From NCBI GenBank assembly GCA_027382625.1, contig JAJKFJ010021997.1:1-64000 (forward strand): 64,000 bases of DNA. The letters are read 5' to 3'. Below the pieces are notes generated by a model. That model was not told where the DNA came from. It did no database searches and saw only the letters and a program-made list of their open reading frames with translations. Positions 34,201 to 46,149 of the stretch are shown here, one piece after another. A program made the position numbers and the translations under genes. The stretch's first letter is position 1. Each line of letters begins with the position of its first letter. The DNA comes from Tetmemena sp. SeJ-2015 (lineage: Eukaryota > Ciliophora > Spirotrichea > Sporadotrichida > Oxytrichidae).

Positions 34201-36348
34201 ATAAAATATAAAATGAACTATATATTATGATTATCTTTTATTTTGACTATCAGAATTCATGATCTCTCGTTCGTGGATGACTTCAACGGGCCTGATCTGG
34301 CAGAGCAGAGTTCTAAAGTTGGAGAGAGCCTCGTCGTCTTGGAACTAGCCCACGTAGATCTTGAGTGTCTGCACATCGAAGAAGCACACACCCAACTCTC
34401 TCCCATGCCTCCTCATAGACAGCACGAACTTGGGCTCGTACCCACCAGTGCCGCCAACTCCCGACTAGTTCGTATCCAAAGCAAAAAAAGAGTTAGAGAG
34501 AGAATTATATTTAATTTGTGTCCTTGTAGTGCCCTTGGTGACCATGTTGCAGATCTCTCTCTTGACTACCTTGTCCTGCTTGCCAATTGACTTCTTGTTC
34601 TTCTCCTCTTTGAGTCGGCGCTCTAGCATCTAAGGGGTCTCAGTCTGCTCGATGACGGCCACCTTGTAACCCTGGTTGACCATGATGTGCAAGTACTTGT
34701 CCAGCACCTTCTCGGGGAAGCCGATGTGCAGCTTCTTAGCTCCTCCCATCCAGTTCAAGTCCAGTAACTTCTGGCAGATTAAAACTAATAGCTATAAGCC
34801 TTTGATGATAATGAAAGATGATGGCGTCGTTGTAGAAGATCTCGTAGAACTTTCCTAGCTTGAAGAAGAGGATCTTGTCGTAGTTGTACTGCTTGATCTC
34901 CCAGTACTGCTTCATAGCTGGGGTGAAGTCTTTCCAGCAACCGTTGGGGATGAGGAGAGTGGTGTAGTCGTAGTCTGGGTGGTCGGGCTTGCGGCCTTCC
35001 ATATCTTTAACATTTTCCTCTTTGATAAACTCAGGGCGTGCATCCAGAATCATTTAAGAATATGTATCAATGGACTCACAAAGTCATGATTTTTATTAAG
35101 AATATCGTCGAAAGAGTCAAAGCCTCCTCCAATTACTTCATCTTCCTTGTCCACAAAGGATTGTTCCTCATTCATAGCAGGAGGTGCATCTGATTTGCGA
35201 CCGAAGTTCATCTGCCCTGGAGCTTGTAGACTATTCCTCTTTGCATCCCTTAAACACAACGTTAATACTTATTTAATAAGACTCTTCGCATCCATTTAAG
35301 AAGGAGCTGACTTGGCTGCAGTATTGCTTTTCTGAGTAATTTGCTTCAAGCCGCTATCAAAGGCAGCTGAAGCAGGTGCTTTCTTATTCTCAGTTCTTAC
35401 TAAGGTCTTCTTGGCAGGCCCACCTCTCTTTTTCGAAGGCTCATCATATTCTTCAGAGAGTTCTAATCCAGCCAAGCTCACCTCATCATCATCATCCTCC
35501 TCTTTGTCTTGGCCGTTGCCTCCTTCATAGCTTTCATCATCAGAGTCTACTGGTTAAATCTTGCGCTTGACTGCTTTGCCTGATGCTCTTCCATTCCCAC
35601 TCTTTCTGAGTCTTCTTGGAGCGTCCTCATCTTTTTCCTCTTCACTGTCCTCTTCCACTAAAACCAAGCATCAATAAGCAAGATTATGATATAGAGAAAT
35701 TAAGAAATGGGTATTCTCGATCTAAGAAAATTCTCACTTGGTGAAATGGAACTTGATCTCACCCTTGAAACAAACTGCATAAGCACTTACCATATTTCAT
35801 CTTTCCAGCTGCAGCTACAGTGGAAGCTCTCTTCATCCTATCTCCGAATCTAGTTTGTGCCATGTCTTCAGCTGATTCCTAGTTGGCTTTTGAATTTGAA
35901 TCAGAACGTCTGAAGTCAAAGTCCTTGAGGTCCAAACTTTCCCGCAAATGGCTCGGGTGTGCATTTTTAATACCGCTCGCTGTATTCGTGCTAGTTCTTA
36001 AAAGAAAGATTGAACCTTTTCTAAGTGCATATGAAAATTTTAAGTCCTCGATTTAGAGTCAGTGTAAGAGAGAAGGTTGCTCTTTTGAACTGAGTTAGAG
36101 TTCCAGACTGGGAATTGGGCAGCCTCAGTCCTGCTCTTATTCTACTGCATCTCTCTTTTAATTGCGCCACTCTGGCTCTACCCTCCTCCTATCTGTTGAG
36201 CAGCTGTCATCTGAGTTTTTCTAATCCCCTGGTCACTATCCCTCATAACCTGATCTGTTTTGGATGAGGTCGAGGAGCTCTGGTTTGATTCGTTGTTGTT
36301 GCCCTATGGTTTCTTTGCGAAGAAGGACGTTAATGCCTTTTGCATCAT
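31206..36348 (-). CDS. MSH6: MSH6 mismatch-repair protein (MutS homolog)
   Basis: Partner of MSH2 in MutS-alpha, which recognises base mismatches and small loops. It starts at 36348 ([10 protein letters not shown]), a PCNA-binding PIP box at the extreme N-terminus as in other MSH6 proteins, then a disordered acidic/basic linker (SDDESYEGG). The mismatch-binding domain has [12 protein letters not shown] (the Phe-X-Glu mismatch wedge). It is followed by [12 protein letters not shown], the lever domain, and the ATPase: [15 protein letters not shown] (Walker A), [30 protein letters not shown] (Walker B) and LFATHYH. GT-AG introns occur (e.g. about 35652-35790). Eleven IESs were defined by pointer and frame. 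A G-run near 33168 needs one extra base. An in-frame TGA at 31509-31511 precedes ~100 further Ser/Gln-rich codons to the TGA at 31206, so the end is either site. Confidence 0.95.
31617..31719 (-). other. 103 bp IES in MSH6, pointer CTTAAT
   Basis: cttaat on the minus strand (attaag at 31611-31616 and 31714-31719). Excision joins SLEFSEKLN to ELTEKVKKQ. The flanking 20 bp on both sides are also alike (gaattcnctgaaaa), so the pointer sits inside a longer imperfect repeat. Confidence 0.82.
31984..32022 (-). other. 39 bp IES in MSH6, pointer TACTT
   Basis: tactt repeat (aagta at 31979-31983 and 32018-32022). Excision gives [21 protein letters not shown], the same length as the matching stretch of other MSH6 proteins. 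The insert is in frame but adds 13 foreign residues. Confidence 0.82.
32205..32253 (-). other. 49 bp IES in MSH6, pointer TCTTCACA
   Basis: An 8 bp repeat (tgtgaaga at 32197-32204 and 32246-32253). Excision restores [14 protein letters not shown], the conserved signature just after Walker A. Confidence 0.9.
32723..32821 (-). other. 99 bp IES in MSH6, pointer AAATAC
   Basis: aaatac repeat (gtattt at 32717-32722 and 32816-32821). Excision joins HTTEIKK-Y to [11 protein letters not shown] third aaatac lies 16 bp inside the element. Confidence 0.85.
33035..33091 (-). other. 57 bp IES in MSH6, pointer CAAG
   Basis: cttg at 33031-33034 and 33088-33091 (plus strand). Excision joins EEFDKANQ to [10 protein letters not shown]. 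The insert keeps the frame, so the protein would otherwise carry 19 extra residues not seen in the family. Confidence 0.75.
34197..34254 (-). other. 58 bp IES in MSH6, pointer TCTGA
   Basis: tcaga at 34192-34196 and 34250-34254. Excision joins [10 protein letters not shown] to [10 protein letters not shown] in frame; 58 is not a multiple of three, so removal is required. Confidence 0.85.
34780..34819 (-). other. 40 bp IES in MSH6, pointer ATCT
   Basis: agat at 34776-34779 and 34816-34819. Excision joins [13 protein letters not shown] to [11 protein letters not shown], restoring the mismatch-binding domain frame. The insert has no GT/AG ends. Confidence 0.85.
35064..35105 (-). other. 42 bp candidate IES in MSH6, 10 bp pointer
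   Basis: ttaagaatat at 35054-35063 and 35096-35105. The 10 bp exact repeat strongly suggests a pointer. However, excision gives the downstream [12 protein letters not shown] frame only if one more A is present in the adjacent A-run, so this needs an indel error next to it. Confidence 0.6.
35249..35293 (-). other. 45 bp IES in MSH6, pointer GGATGC
   Basis: gcatcc at 35243-35248 and 35288-35293. Excision joins KSAPSQ to [14 protein letters not shown]. The insert is in frame; its removal takes out a hydrophobic stretch foreign to the disordered linker. Confidence 0.82.
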
Positions 36349-36738
36349 GGCTTCTTTCTCTTAATTTATAGAGTGAAGTTTTCGCACAATTTTAAATAAA
36401 TTATTATAAGCCTATTCAAATTAGCTATAGTAGTAGAAGTAATGTTTTGGCGGTCTATTATTCCACAAACAGTATCAGATTAAAAGAATAAGGACAGAGA
36501 TCAAAGGGAGGAGCAGAGTTCATACGCATACATATTATACAATCCCTCCCTTTAGTGAAATGGTTTTAATGAGATTCAATATGGAATGTGAAGATAATAT
36601 TTAAAACTTGAAAAATATAACTGAATTAGCTCAATCCTTAGGTGATTAAGATTTTAGTGTTATAGAATAAACTAGCTTAAAGTGAAGAGTGATAACTTAT
36701 ATGCCTTATTTCTCCTTCCTAGTGATATTTAATTTTCC
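36349..36738. other. Intergenic between ATG2 3' end and MSH6 start
   Basis: 390 bp of AT-rich DNA, presumably holding the MSH6 promoter and ATG2 3' flank. No ORF, RNA or repeat was recognised. Confidence 0.6.
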
Positions 36739-39700
36739 TCAGAGATGCTTCTCAGCAGCTTTCTTGACCTTGACTACTCCATCTCTGATCTTCATCATAA
36801 AATACTCATACTAAGATGGTTTTTTAGAGTTTAACCTTGTTGGTGAAGTTATAGCTTTCTTCGGTGACTACGTTGTACAGATCATAGAAACCTTGGCCGA
36901 AGCCTCTCACCACACTACGATCTGAGGTGTAACTTTCGTAGGGTTTCCTTACCACACCTACTAAAGCACTTCCGATGTTGAATAGGCTACGCAGAGGGCC
37001 GATTGCCTTCACAAAGTTTATCTTCTAGTTTTCTATCAAGTCATCTAAAGTAAATAGAATACATGTGTGTGTGCGTGCATTTATACTGGTTATGATTGAT
37101 CTTTGTAGAATTTTAGGAGGTGTTTGATGGCTTCATCTCTCTTCAGTCTCTGTTCGAGGTTGTAGTGCTTAACTTTTATCTTCAAGTCGTTGATGTTAAA
37201 GAAATTAAGCAGCTCCAAAACGTAGTTAAAATTTATTCACTATGGTATCTTACATGTATTTATAGCTCGATGATGTTGCCGTTAGTAAGATCATAGAAGT
37301 TGAGCTTATGAGAGGTGTAGCAGAAAGTAATCTTGAAGGGTTGGATCTTCAGCTGGTCGATGTAAACAGGCTTCACTTTCTGCTTTGGGTTAGAAGAAGA
37401 TTCTTGAGAGAAGTCCAGACCTAGCTTCTACAGCTGCTGAGTTGACTTGGAGATTATCTCCTTCTCACAGTCGTTCTTAGGAGTGAAATCAAAGTCAAAG
37501 AATTTCTAAAGGAAGAGCACTGTTCCTTTAAAAAATAACTTACACTTTAAATATTTCCAATCGATTAAAGTTGATTCCTTAGTTTAGGAGTAACTTGAAG
37601 GGCTGAATCTTAGCTTTGAAGCCAGCCACGTCATAGTCTTCCCCTATGTTATATTTCATCACTAGCTCTATTAAGTTCTCATACTTGAATTAGTTCTGCA
37701 GCTGCACAAGGTCCCTAAGGATGACTCCTTTCTTAGAGATGTTCTCCTTAATGCTAAGTGAGCTCAAGGAAAAGACATAGTGAGTGAAGTCTGTCCTGAA
37801 GTTGGCTAAATCCTTATAGTCTTTCAAGATAGAGTGAGAGAACTCTATCCCACTCAGCTAGAAATTGAAATAGAAGCCTCTCTGAGTGTAGCGGGGTCTT
37901 CTTTTGGGCTTGTTGGTTTGTTTGGCTTGAGGAGGCTGGAAGTATTAGGTTGCAGCTAGTTTTTACCTTTACTACTCTTCCTCTTCTTGCTGTTTACGAA
38001 GGCTCACGCTAAGCTGGCTCTCTCTTAGGCCAGATACTAACTGAGAAGTGTTGCTTGGTCTAATCTAAGATGCTTGCAAGTTACTCTAGGGAGGGTTTTA
38101 GAGTTGAGAAGGCTCCTTATTTGCTCTGACCTTGTGATCCAGGTAGTCGTTTTGAATGTCAATAACGAAGTTACAAAACACAGCTTGCCCCTTATTAAAA
38201 CATGATCAAGATATGGATACTCAAAGTTATTGGCATCTCTTTGTTCTGCGTATTCTGGAGTCATCATGCTCTAAGTTAGCGAGTCTTCCTCTTAACCTCT
38301 AGGCACTTTCACATCACTCTAATTCGAAAACTGGCTGAATTATGCGCTTGCCTAGGGCTTTTTAAATGGGTTTCTACCTTATGGATGTGTGGAATAAATG
38401 CTTGCAGGGTATTCAAAGAAGGAATCCTGCGCTTCAAAATCGAAGTCTTTGCCCTGGTACAGTTTAAAGTCCACAGTCTGTATTTCTATCTGTATATTCA
38501 TCCTCAAGTACATGTCTTTCAACTTATTCAAAAATGAAGAGTGAAAAGATTAGTACAACTTCTTTGGAAGCGCATGGCATTTCTTGTAGCAAAAAGGGAT
38601 TTAGTTCTTTCTAACTCAGCTCCTGGAATCTATCCTCAGTTTGAATATAGTCTTGTATCTATAGAGCTGAAAGTCCACCGTCTTGTTTCTCTGGTCGCAA
38701 GCCTGAGTTGATTTTGAAGTACCCATCCTCCTATAGCTTATTCTGCTCATAGAAGAAGTTTTGATAGGTTTCCTTCTTAGCTTATTTCTATTGCACGGGC
38801 TGCTTCTGATTATAAGCCTAGTCAGAGGCTAAGCTGGTGGTACTATTCTTAAGAGAGGGGCTCTCTTATGATGCTAGTTGCGAGCTCCTTAAAGACTGAG
38901 CTTTAGAAATTTAAGAGTCTTGTATTCCACTTATAGATAGAACCATTCCTGTTTCCTTGAACTCCTCATCTACTGTAACCTCAAAGAATTCGTTGAATAT
39001 TTTCTTCAGACTTTCCTCGTCCTCTTAGAATAAGCTTCTCTGTAGGATTTACTTTCTAGAGTTTTGGATATATAACTCTATTACATTTAGAGAATATATA
39101 GTATATTTTGGACTGGCTTCTTTGGTGGGGCGGGTCTCCCAGAGAGAGCTAATATTTTGAGGTTGTGTTCTTCAACCCTTTGAATCTTGAGTTACATCTC
39201 TTGATTCTGAAGGCAGAGAGCGTGTGCGAGGTGCTTCACAGTATGATAGGAATCTTGCGCCATGTATAAGATTACCTTGTGTACAACTACGCTCAGTTTA
39301 TTATAAAAATGGAATATTTTTAAGATGAATATGATGAAGTTTCTGTGACTTCTCTTTTAATTGTCAATGAGTTGAGAGTTGGAGCTTTCCTAGCTTATTT
39401 AGTTCCTCTTACCCTACTCTAGTACTTCTTTCTTGTGCTCTTCTTCAATAAAGATATAGAAGATAAAAGAATGAAGGAGAGTTTAATTCAAGACATTTAG
39501 GCAGGATGATATTGCTGTTCCCTTATTTTTAATTAGCCTAAACCAATATAGACATCACTTAAAGAATAATATTTTAGAAACCATAGTGGTCATTCCATAG
39601 GAAGTCTCAAACAGGTCTTCTTCATGTTGACTTTGTTGTCTCTCAAGCAAGTCTGGTTGAATCTCAATTAAATAGTCATGCTGCAGTTCCATCTACTCCT

Positions 39701-42700
39701 ATCCATTGATTTCCTATTAGAGCTTGAGTAAGGCTTCATTCATGCTCATCTAGTGTTGAGTCTAAGTATCATACATACTTTGAGCGCTCTCGTGAGGATT
39801 GAATTACGCTTGTAAGCTTCCAGATTTAGAGGCTTTAAAAGAAGAATATTATCATTTAAACTCTAATAAAGCTTAGAGCTGTCAGAAGTATTAGGTGCAG
39901 AGCTTGCTTATTTAACTTTTTAACCTAATGAAATTTGAATGTTCTTTTCTGTCTTGTAGTTAATCTTCAATAGATACTAAATGGATAAAATTCTAAAGTG
40001 TAGATTCAAAATAGATCAATTGAGAGTAGCTGTACGAATCCTATGTAGTCTAAGAGTGAGACATCACCATGGCAGTTTATCTATTTCTTGTAGTCCAAAA
40101 GCAACAAAGGATTCCTTAAAAACTCAAACTCATATATTATAAATTCACAGGCTTGGCAACTGTGCTCTATTTAAGCACACTAATTCCCAAATTCTTAATT
40201 TCTAACTTCTGAACTGCTTTCTAGTTGTTCTTCTCTGCCCTTGCCTCTAGAGATTAAATATGCACAAGCGCTCTCGTCATAGTTCTAAGATGGTCGCTTG
40301 AGCTATCCTCATACTGTCTGTTTATTTCAAAGTTGAGCACGTTATCATTGAACACCCTCATGTAGTTCTATTGCTTGAGTACAGGATCATAGTCAAGTGT
40401 TATTTCAGAGAGCACCATGGAGATTTTAAAAGTGTCTTTGAGTAAGTTTTACAAGTTCACTATGCTCTTCTCATCCAGGTGGCTTGCTTCCTAGGCAGGA
40501 CTTGAGACTACTTCAATGACAGGCTTTTACCTAACTGCATTTATGGTGTGACGAAGTTCGTTATTGAACTTCATCAAGCTTATAGCTAAATCAGACTCCA
40601 GAGAGGTTAGACGCACTATCAACCCACTCAAAGTCATCTTAAGTACTGCATTCATGGGGTTCTTCTTAAGCAGATTTATCTCTTCGCAGACTTAGATCAC
40701 CATATTTGGGCACTGCCTTTCAAAAGCCCTACCAACTAAGGTTGCAATTATCTCTGAATTCATCACTTCCTTGTATTCACGCACTACTCGGATATCCACC
40801 TACAGATCTAAGCTGAGTGCAGGGGTTTGGCCTAGACCCTACTACTTATAGATAGTTATAAACTAAGCTGAGCGCTCAAGTTCTTCTATGAAAGTTGCAT
40901 CTGAAGGAGCATAGAGCAAGTCTAAGTTCAGGAAATTCATGTTTGCCTCATAACTCAAATCCTTCTGCAATAAGCTATCATGATCTTATAATTATAATAC
41001 TTATTATGAATGATACTGAGTAGAGCTTTGCATATAGTCAAGCAACATCAAGTCTTTGAGACTAAGTTTGATGTCAAATTTCTATCCCTTCGGATGCAGA
41101 CCTATTCCTATATCTAGACCTAAGTTCTCTCCTCTGATCTTGAGGAGTTTCTCTGAGTTGAATTTGTTGAGTTTGCATCCTTTTAAATTCTAAAGTCTAT
41201 CCTTGCCAATTGTTCTTGAGCTTAAGAGAATTTCCAAAGTCTAAATTTGTGCCTCTAGTCTCAAGCTTATCTGAACCCCTACCACTTTATTTGTCTTGAA
41301 GTATTCTACTTTCTCGATACTGCTAAACTATAACTTTAATAATAAGTCACGATACTGCTAAACTATAACTTTAATAATTAGTCACGATAGTATCGTAGGA
41401 TTTTTCATAGCTCCAGCACTTTCCAATATCTTGAGCAACGATAAAGAACTTCAAGATTTCTTCTAGCTTAATGAAAGTGTGAGGGATTATCTCTGCAAGC
41501 AAGTCTTCTAAGAATAGCTGAGAACTTATTCTCTCTACATAAATCTTGAGTACTTTCACCTGGTTGCTACTTGTTTTTAAGGGACCTTCATCTTTCTAGG
41601 CCGAGAGCGATTTCTTTTACTCGAAATGATCCTCTACAATATATATCATGAACATTTGCACTCTTAAATCTACAATCCGGATCTAAGCTTGCCCTTAGCT
41701 TTATTTATCTGCAGAGCTTGTGATTGAATCCCCCTTCTCTTCTTCCTCATCCTCGTCGCTGATTATCTCGATATCCTAGTCCTCATAGAAAGTAAACATT
41801 CCCTCACTAGGCTAAGCGGAAGGACTCAATACTCCTCCAGTTGCTGTCTCCTTTGTAGAACCAGCACTTGAGTCTTCATTGAAATCGTGTGCATTTAGGC
41901 CTAAATTCTTAACTGCTAAGAGTGAGTATTTAACTCCATCTGCTATAGTCATCACCTCCACACTTGGTATAATCATGTTCATATTCTAGTTCTTTATGTT
42001 AATCTCCGGGCTGCTCAGCATCATTAAAAATTCAAATCTTAAATTCCTAGACACTTAAAATCACCCTAGCTAGTGAAGAAACAGTTTTAATGTGGCATAT
42101 ACATTTGACACCACCCATCATTTCCTGTATAGGGCTACGCTAAATAAGCAAGCCCACGCTCTTATTGAGATCTGCTTATAGCTTAGAGTTTCTAAAGAGG
42201 TCTATTTGTATATCCTCTATTAAGATTTCAAAGCAATCTAGGGTGTGTTTGGAATTCTATTGCCTCTTCTAGTCTTAATTATCACTTGCAGACTGTGTTT
42301 ATTGAGAATTCGCTTTTTAATCTATCTTCTTTACTTTGTCTCCTCCCAAGTCTGACATCATCTTACTTATGAAAAGAAGCTCTCATTAGAATTATTGAAT
42401 TGATTAAATTGAAATTAACTCTTGGACACCAAAATTTAAAGAGAGCAAACCTGCTCTTAGATAGCCTGTACTCTTGAAGTGGCCTGCTTTGTCAGTCTCT
42501 TAAACTTTAATTCCCAAACTTAAGACCCTCTAATGTTCCTAGTCTCTGAGTTTTTTAAGACCAAAGACGCTTGATCTGCAAAAGTGCTGAGCATAGGGGT
42601 TTGGCTGAAAGACCTGCCCAAAAAGAATTTCCTCAAGCAAGAAAAAGATGATTAAATTAACTTTGAATAGGTTGATGCTGAAAACTTGAGTAACTGAAGT

Positions 42701-45700
42701 TCTCGGCAGCATTTAGATTAGGAGACTAGTGCTGTGATTCTTTGTTGATCAGGCCTTAGCCAGTTGTATGTCTTTTCTTGATTCCAGGCTCATTCCAATT
42801 CTGGTTGGGTGCTCCTTATTTCTAAGTGTCAACTTGTGATTTATCTATGATGCTGATTGAACTGCTTTGCATGGACTGGATATAAAAACTGTACTAAAAA
42901 ACTCATTTCGACTGATCCAGTTTGTAGAATTCATTTGCTGACTAAAACATAGTGCTACATGAAATAGAAGAAGCAGCATCTTCCTTATTTAATTAAGCTA
43001 TTGTTGAAGGATTCGTATTGAGCAGAAGAGGATTGATCAAGATTAGAGCTCTCACTTGAGTCTTCCCTGACGAGTGTGGTCATAATACTCGACTCCCCTT
43101 GAAAATGGTTTGGGTTAACAACTATTCCTTGATTCTTCTTCATAAACTTAATTTGCTTCAAGTTGCACTCTTAGACTAGGTCGTATCTGTACATCTTCAT
43201 ATTCTTAAGACTGGCCTGGATATCGAATTGCTTGAAGTCTCGCTTTGAAACCTTGTTCTTTGAATTTTATGCCCTCTGCTTCTGCACTCGCTTGAAGTGA
43301 CTTAGCTTCAGGGAAACTGTAATAATTAGAGTATAGTTTATGATGATTTTATTGTAAACTTTGAAATCTCTGGCTTCGTAGTTGTAATGGGAGCAACCCA
43401 CTGTTAGATTCTTGTAGCAAACTCCTCAGTTACAATTCAAAAAATAGTTAATGTGACTAATAATAAACCTTAGATAAAGTAACTTAGTAAGGCAGTATCC
43501 TAAGTTAGTGTTACAGGCAGCTAAGGGGGAGTTGAATGGAGTCATAAATCCTGTCGTAGCTACTTAGCTAGTCATGAAGCATAAACGTTAAGAACTTGTT
43601 CAGATAAGAAAATTATTATTATGACTAACATTTTATTAAGAATGAACTCTGCCTTAATAGCCAGTGGTGACTTCAAATTAATTGATCATAAATTTTCAAA
43701 TAATTTAACCTTCCTTCCAGTATCTGACGGGATAGTGGAAGTCATCATAAGTTATGTTTCACTAAGACTCTTGCCCATTCCCCCTCCTCTTCAAAAGCAT
43801 TTCTATCTATGAAATGGCTGCTCTTCTTCAAGTCATCTTGCAGTTGCTTGAACTCGCTCTTCTTCTGCGTGAGCTTGATGAACTTGATGATCATGTCTCT
43901 CTCCTTCTTGTCTTTCTGCTTCTACTTGAGAGGGTTCTTTTCCTTTTGCTTCTCCTTCTTTTAATCCTCCTCTAGACTCTTTTTGTAGGCTTTGAGTGCA
44001 GACTCCCTCACACTGTTCAACTCACGCTGTGTGAGCTATCCATTCTTTATCTTGGCACTTAGTAGCTCTAGGTCTACAACGTCCATGTCCGACTTCTGAT
44101 ACACTTTAAATCCCAAAAGTCAAATGTATAGTAAAGAAGAATAACTTTGGTGGGGAGAGGAGCGATTCCTTTCTTTTATTGGGAGTAGAGTTCAAGTTCC
44201 TTTGCAAATTTAGTGATAGTCTTAAGCTGATCGTAGGAGGAGATACTTTCAATCGAGGGGACATGCATTTTTAGAAGCAGTTGGTTTTCAGGTTAGGATT
44301 AAGAACTTGACTAGCTGCGCTCGTGAAGGGGAAACTCATGCTTATGCTAATCGCTGCCATAGAACCATTAGTTTTGTAAAAATGAAAGAAGTTATTAATA
44401 AGTTTGAATCTGGCTGCTGTTCAAAGATTGAAACTTGCTTTCCTTGAACAAAGAATTAATATTAGACTAAGATATAGGACTAATGACTAATGAACTATAG
44501 TTACTGTTGGAAGGATGGCTTGATGACGAGAAATGTCGTGCTATGGTTGATCTGAGGATATTCCGATGGGTGCTTCAACTTCACTTGGATATTCTGACCA
44601 GGCACATTCATAAAAATCGCAATCCAAGTTATACCACTAACTGACTCATTATAACAATAGGATTGCTGTTGGCAAACTTACTCCTCTCTCTTTGTTGATC
44701 AATGAAGTAGGAGGGGAGTAGATGCATGGACACCTCTCCTATGTCCAGTGTCTTGCCATCGAGGATGACTTGCCAATCTGAGATAGGTCGAGTGTTAGGG
44801 TCTAGAATTGATGAGCGCTTGTACTCTATATTGGTCAGCCTCAGCATAAATGTCGGAATGTCTGAGCTTTCTATAAATTAAATAAATAGTTAATTATTCT
44901 CCAAGGTCTATGTCCCTCGTCAGCAGTTTGATGGAGATTGTAGTGATCTTAACTTCCAAGTTAGAGAGAATCTTATTGAACATGTTGTTCAGGATCTATA
45001 GAAGTGGGTTAAGTGATTAGACTCAATCAGTCATTCAGTCAATTGAATGATTTTAAAATTTTGATCAATAGAATAATGACTAGGGATATATATTGAGAGT
45101 GACGTTCTTCTTACATTATACTCCTCCGACTTTTGCACCTCCTTCACTTCCTAGCTCTAGAAAATATCCCCTTGTCCCCCATCATCCTCTTCTTCTTATT
45201 TACTGCTTTCTTGCGTGTTCTGCACCTTACTTTCGTCAACGTTCAATACTGGCATCAGGATAACCTCCACCTATAAGGATTTGCGTTTATAATTCCAATT
45301 CTTCCTTGAATATAGTAATAGTCAGAAAGTAGATTAACTTATTAGCATTTTGAATAGAGAGAGCGTTAGCTAGTTCTATATATACTTTTTTACTTACGTT
45401 TGAAAGTTCTATGCTAATCTTGGAACTGAGGAGGTTGAGAGAAGGATTATTTATTTGCACTGAGCCGAGGCTGATCTGCATAACTTTAAACGGACTGTTC
45501 TTCAGTTGCTCATTTATCATCTATAAGAATGGAATGATTTCGCATGAGATTGTGGTATCCAAGTTTGATTTAAATTACTGGTGGATTATCGAATGAGTTT
45601 AACCAAAGAAATTGAGCATTTTATAAGTACTTACCTGAGTGTTTAGTTCCAGATCTCTGAAGGTGATTTTCTTTTGGTGTAGGTCGTAATTAGAGAAGTC

Positions 45701-45790
45701 TATCTTGTTTTTCAGGTACTTGCCGACAGAGCGCGAGAGCACGTAGGTCAAGAAACTTTTTACCGGCCAAAAACTGAGCAAATAACTCAT
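36739..45790 (-). CDS. ATG2: ATG2, autophagy lipid-transfer protein
   Basis: A bridge-like lipid-transfer protein that feeds phospholipid from the ER to the growing phagophore. It starts at 45790 with a chorein-type N-terminus (MSYLLSFWPVKSFLTYVLSR, then KITFRDLELNTQ). The middle is thousands of residues of weakly conserved beta-groove sequence in many exons. The C-terminus is diagnostic of ATG2 rather than VPS13: YIDQLKIQPFKITFCYTSHK, GNIIELLNFF and IGPLRSLFNIGSALVG followed by VVRGFGQGFYDLYNV, ending KKAAEKHL with TGA at 36739. The last intron is 25 bp (36811-36835). Five inserts were resolved as IESs (below, including a duplicated one at 41320). Many other junctions between 38 and 44.5 kb are unresolved mixtures of introns and IESs. 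Confidence 0.85.
37047..37102 (-). other. 56 bp IES in ATG2, pointer AGAT
   Basis: atct at 37043-37046 and 37099-37102. Excision joins LLKFYKD to DLIENQKINFVKAIGPL. It contains a short (CA)n run. A GTAT...TTTAG intron was considered, but it does not restore the frame. Confidence 0.72.
37216..37268 (-). other. 53 bp IES in ATG2, pointer GAGCT
   Basis: agctc at 37211-37215 and 37264-37268. Excision joins LTNGNIIEL to LNFFNINDLK, giving the family pattern of a Glu-Leu followed by NFF. Confidence 0.85.
37533..37551 (-). other. 19 bp IES in ATG2, pointer TTTAAAG
   Basis: ctttaaa at 37526-37532 and 37545-37551. Excision joins NFNRLEIFK to GTVLFLQKFFDF. It is exactly the size of the eIF4E IES at 28833, which suggests 19 bp is a real lower size class. 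Confidence 0.85.
41320..41389 (-). other. Tandemly duplicated IES in ATG2, pointer TATCG
   Basis: The pointer (plus-strand cgata) occurs three times at 41315-41319, 41350-41354 and 41385-41389. It delimits two 35 bp units that are identical except for one base. Removing both units joins YEKSYDT-I to EKVEYFKTNKVVG in frame. Removing only one unit leaves a frameshift, because 35 is not a multiple of three. Confidence 0.85.
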
Positions 45791-46149
45791 TAATCACGAT
45801 TATAGCAAATTTAATATTATTAATCCTATTATGAATCAATCGTTCTCTCTCTCTCTCTTTAACAACTTTTTAAGAAATATAAGGAGATTATTGTAATGAA
45901 GGTACTAAAATAAATAAATTTAATTCACAATGTCAAACGACTAGGACTTCGTTGACAAAATATATACCAGTTATCATAAACCCACTCAATCATAATAAGC
46001 AATAAAACAGTCAAAGTTTTTTGAAAGAATTCTATTTATATTTTGAAATCAGATTGGGGTTTAAATGACTTTATAATTTGTTTACATCTTCTTTAAATTC
46101 AACATGCGCATGACTGTCTAATATCAAACTAAAGTCATTTCTTTATTAT

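Noticed and set aside
32498..34600. Plus-strand and alternate-frame ORFs (for example 33032-33295, 34243-34590)
   Set aside because: Shadows of MSH6 exons; the minus-strand frames carry all conserved motifs.
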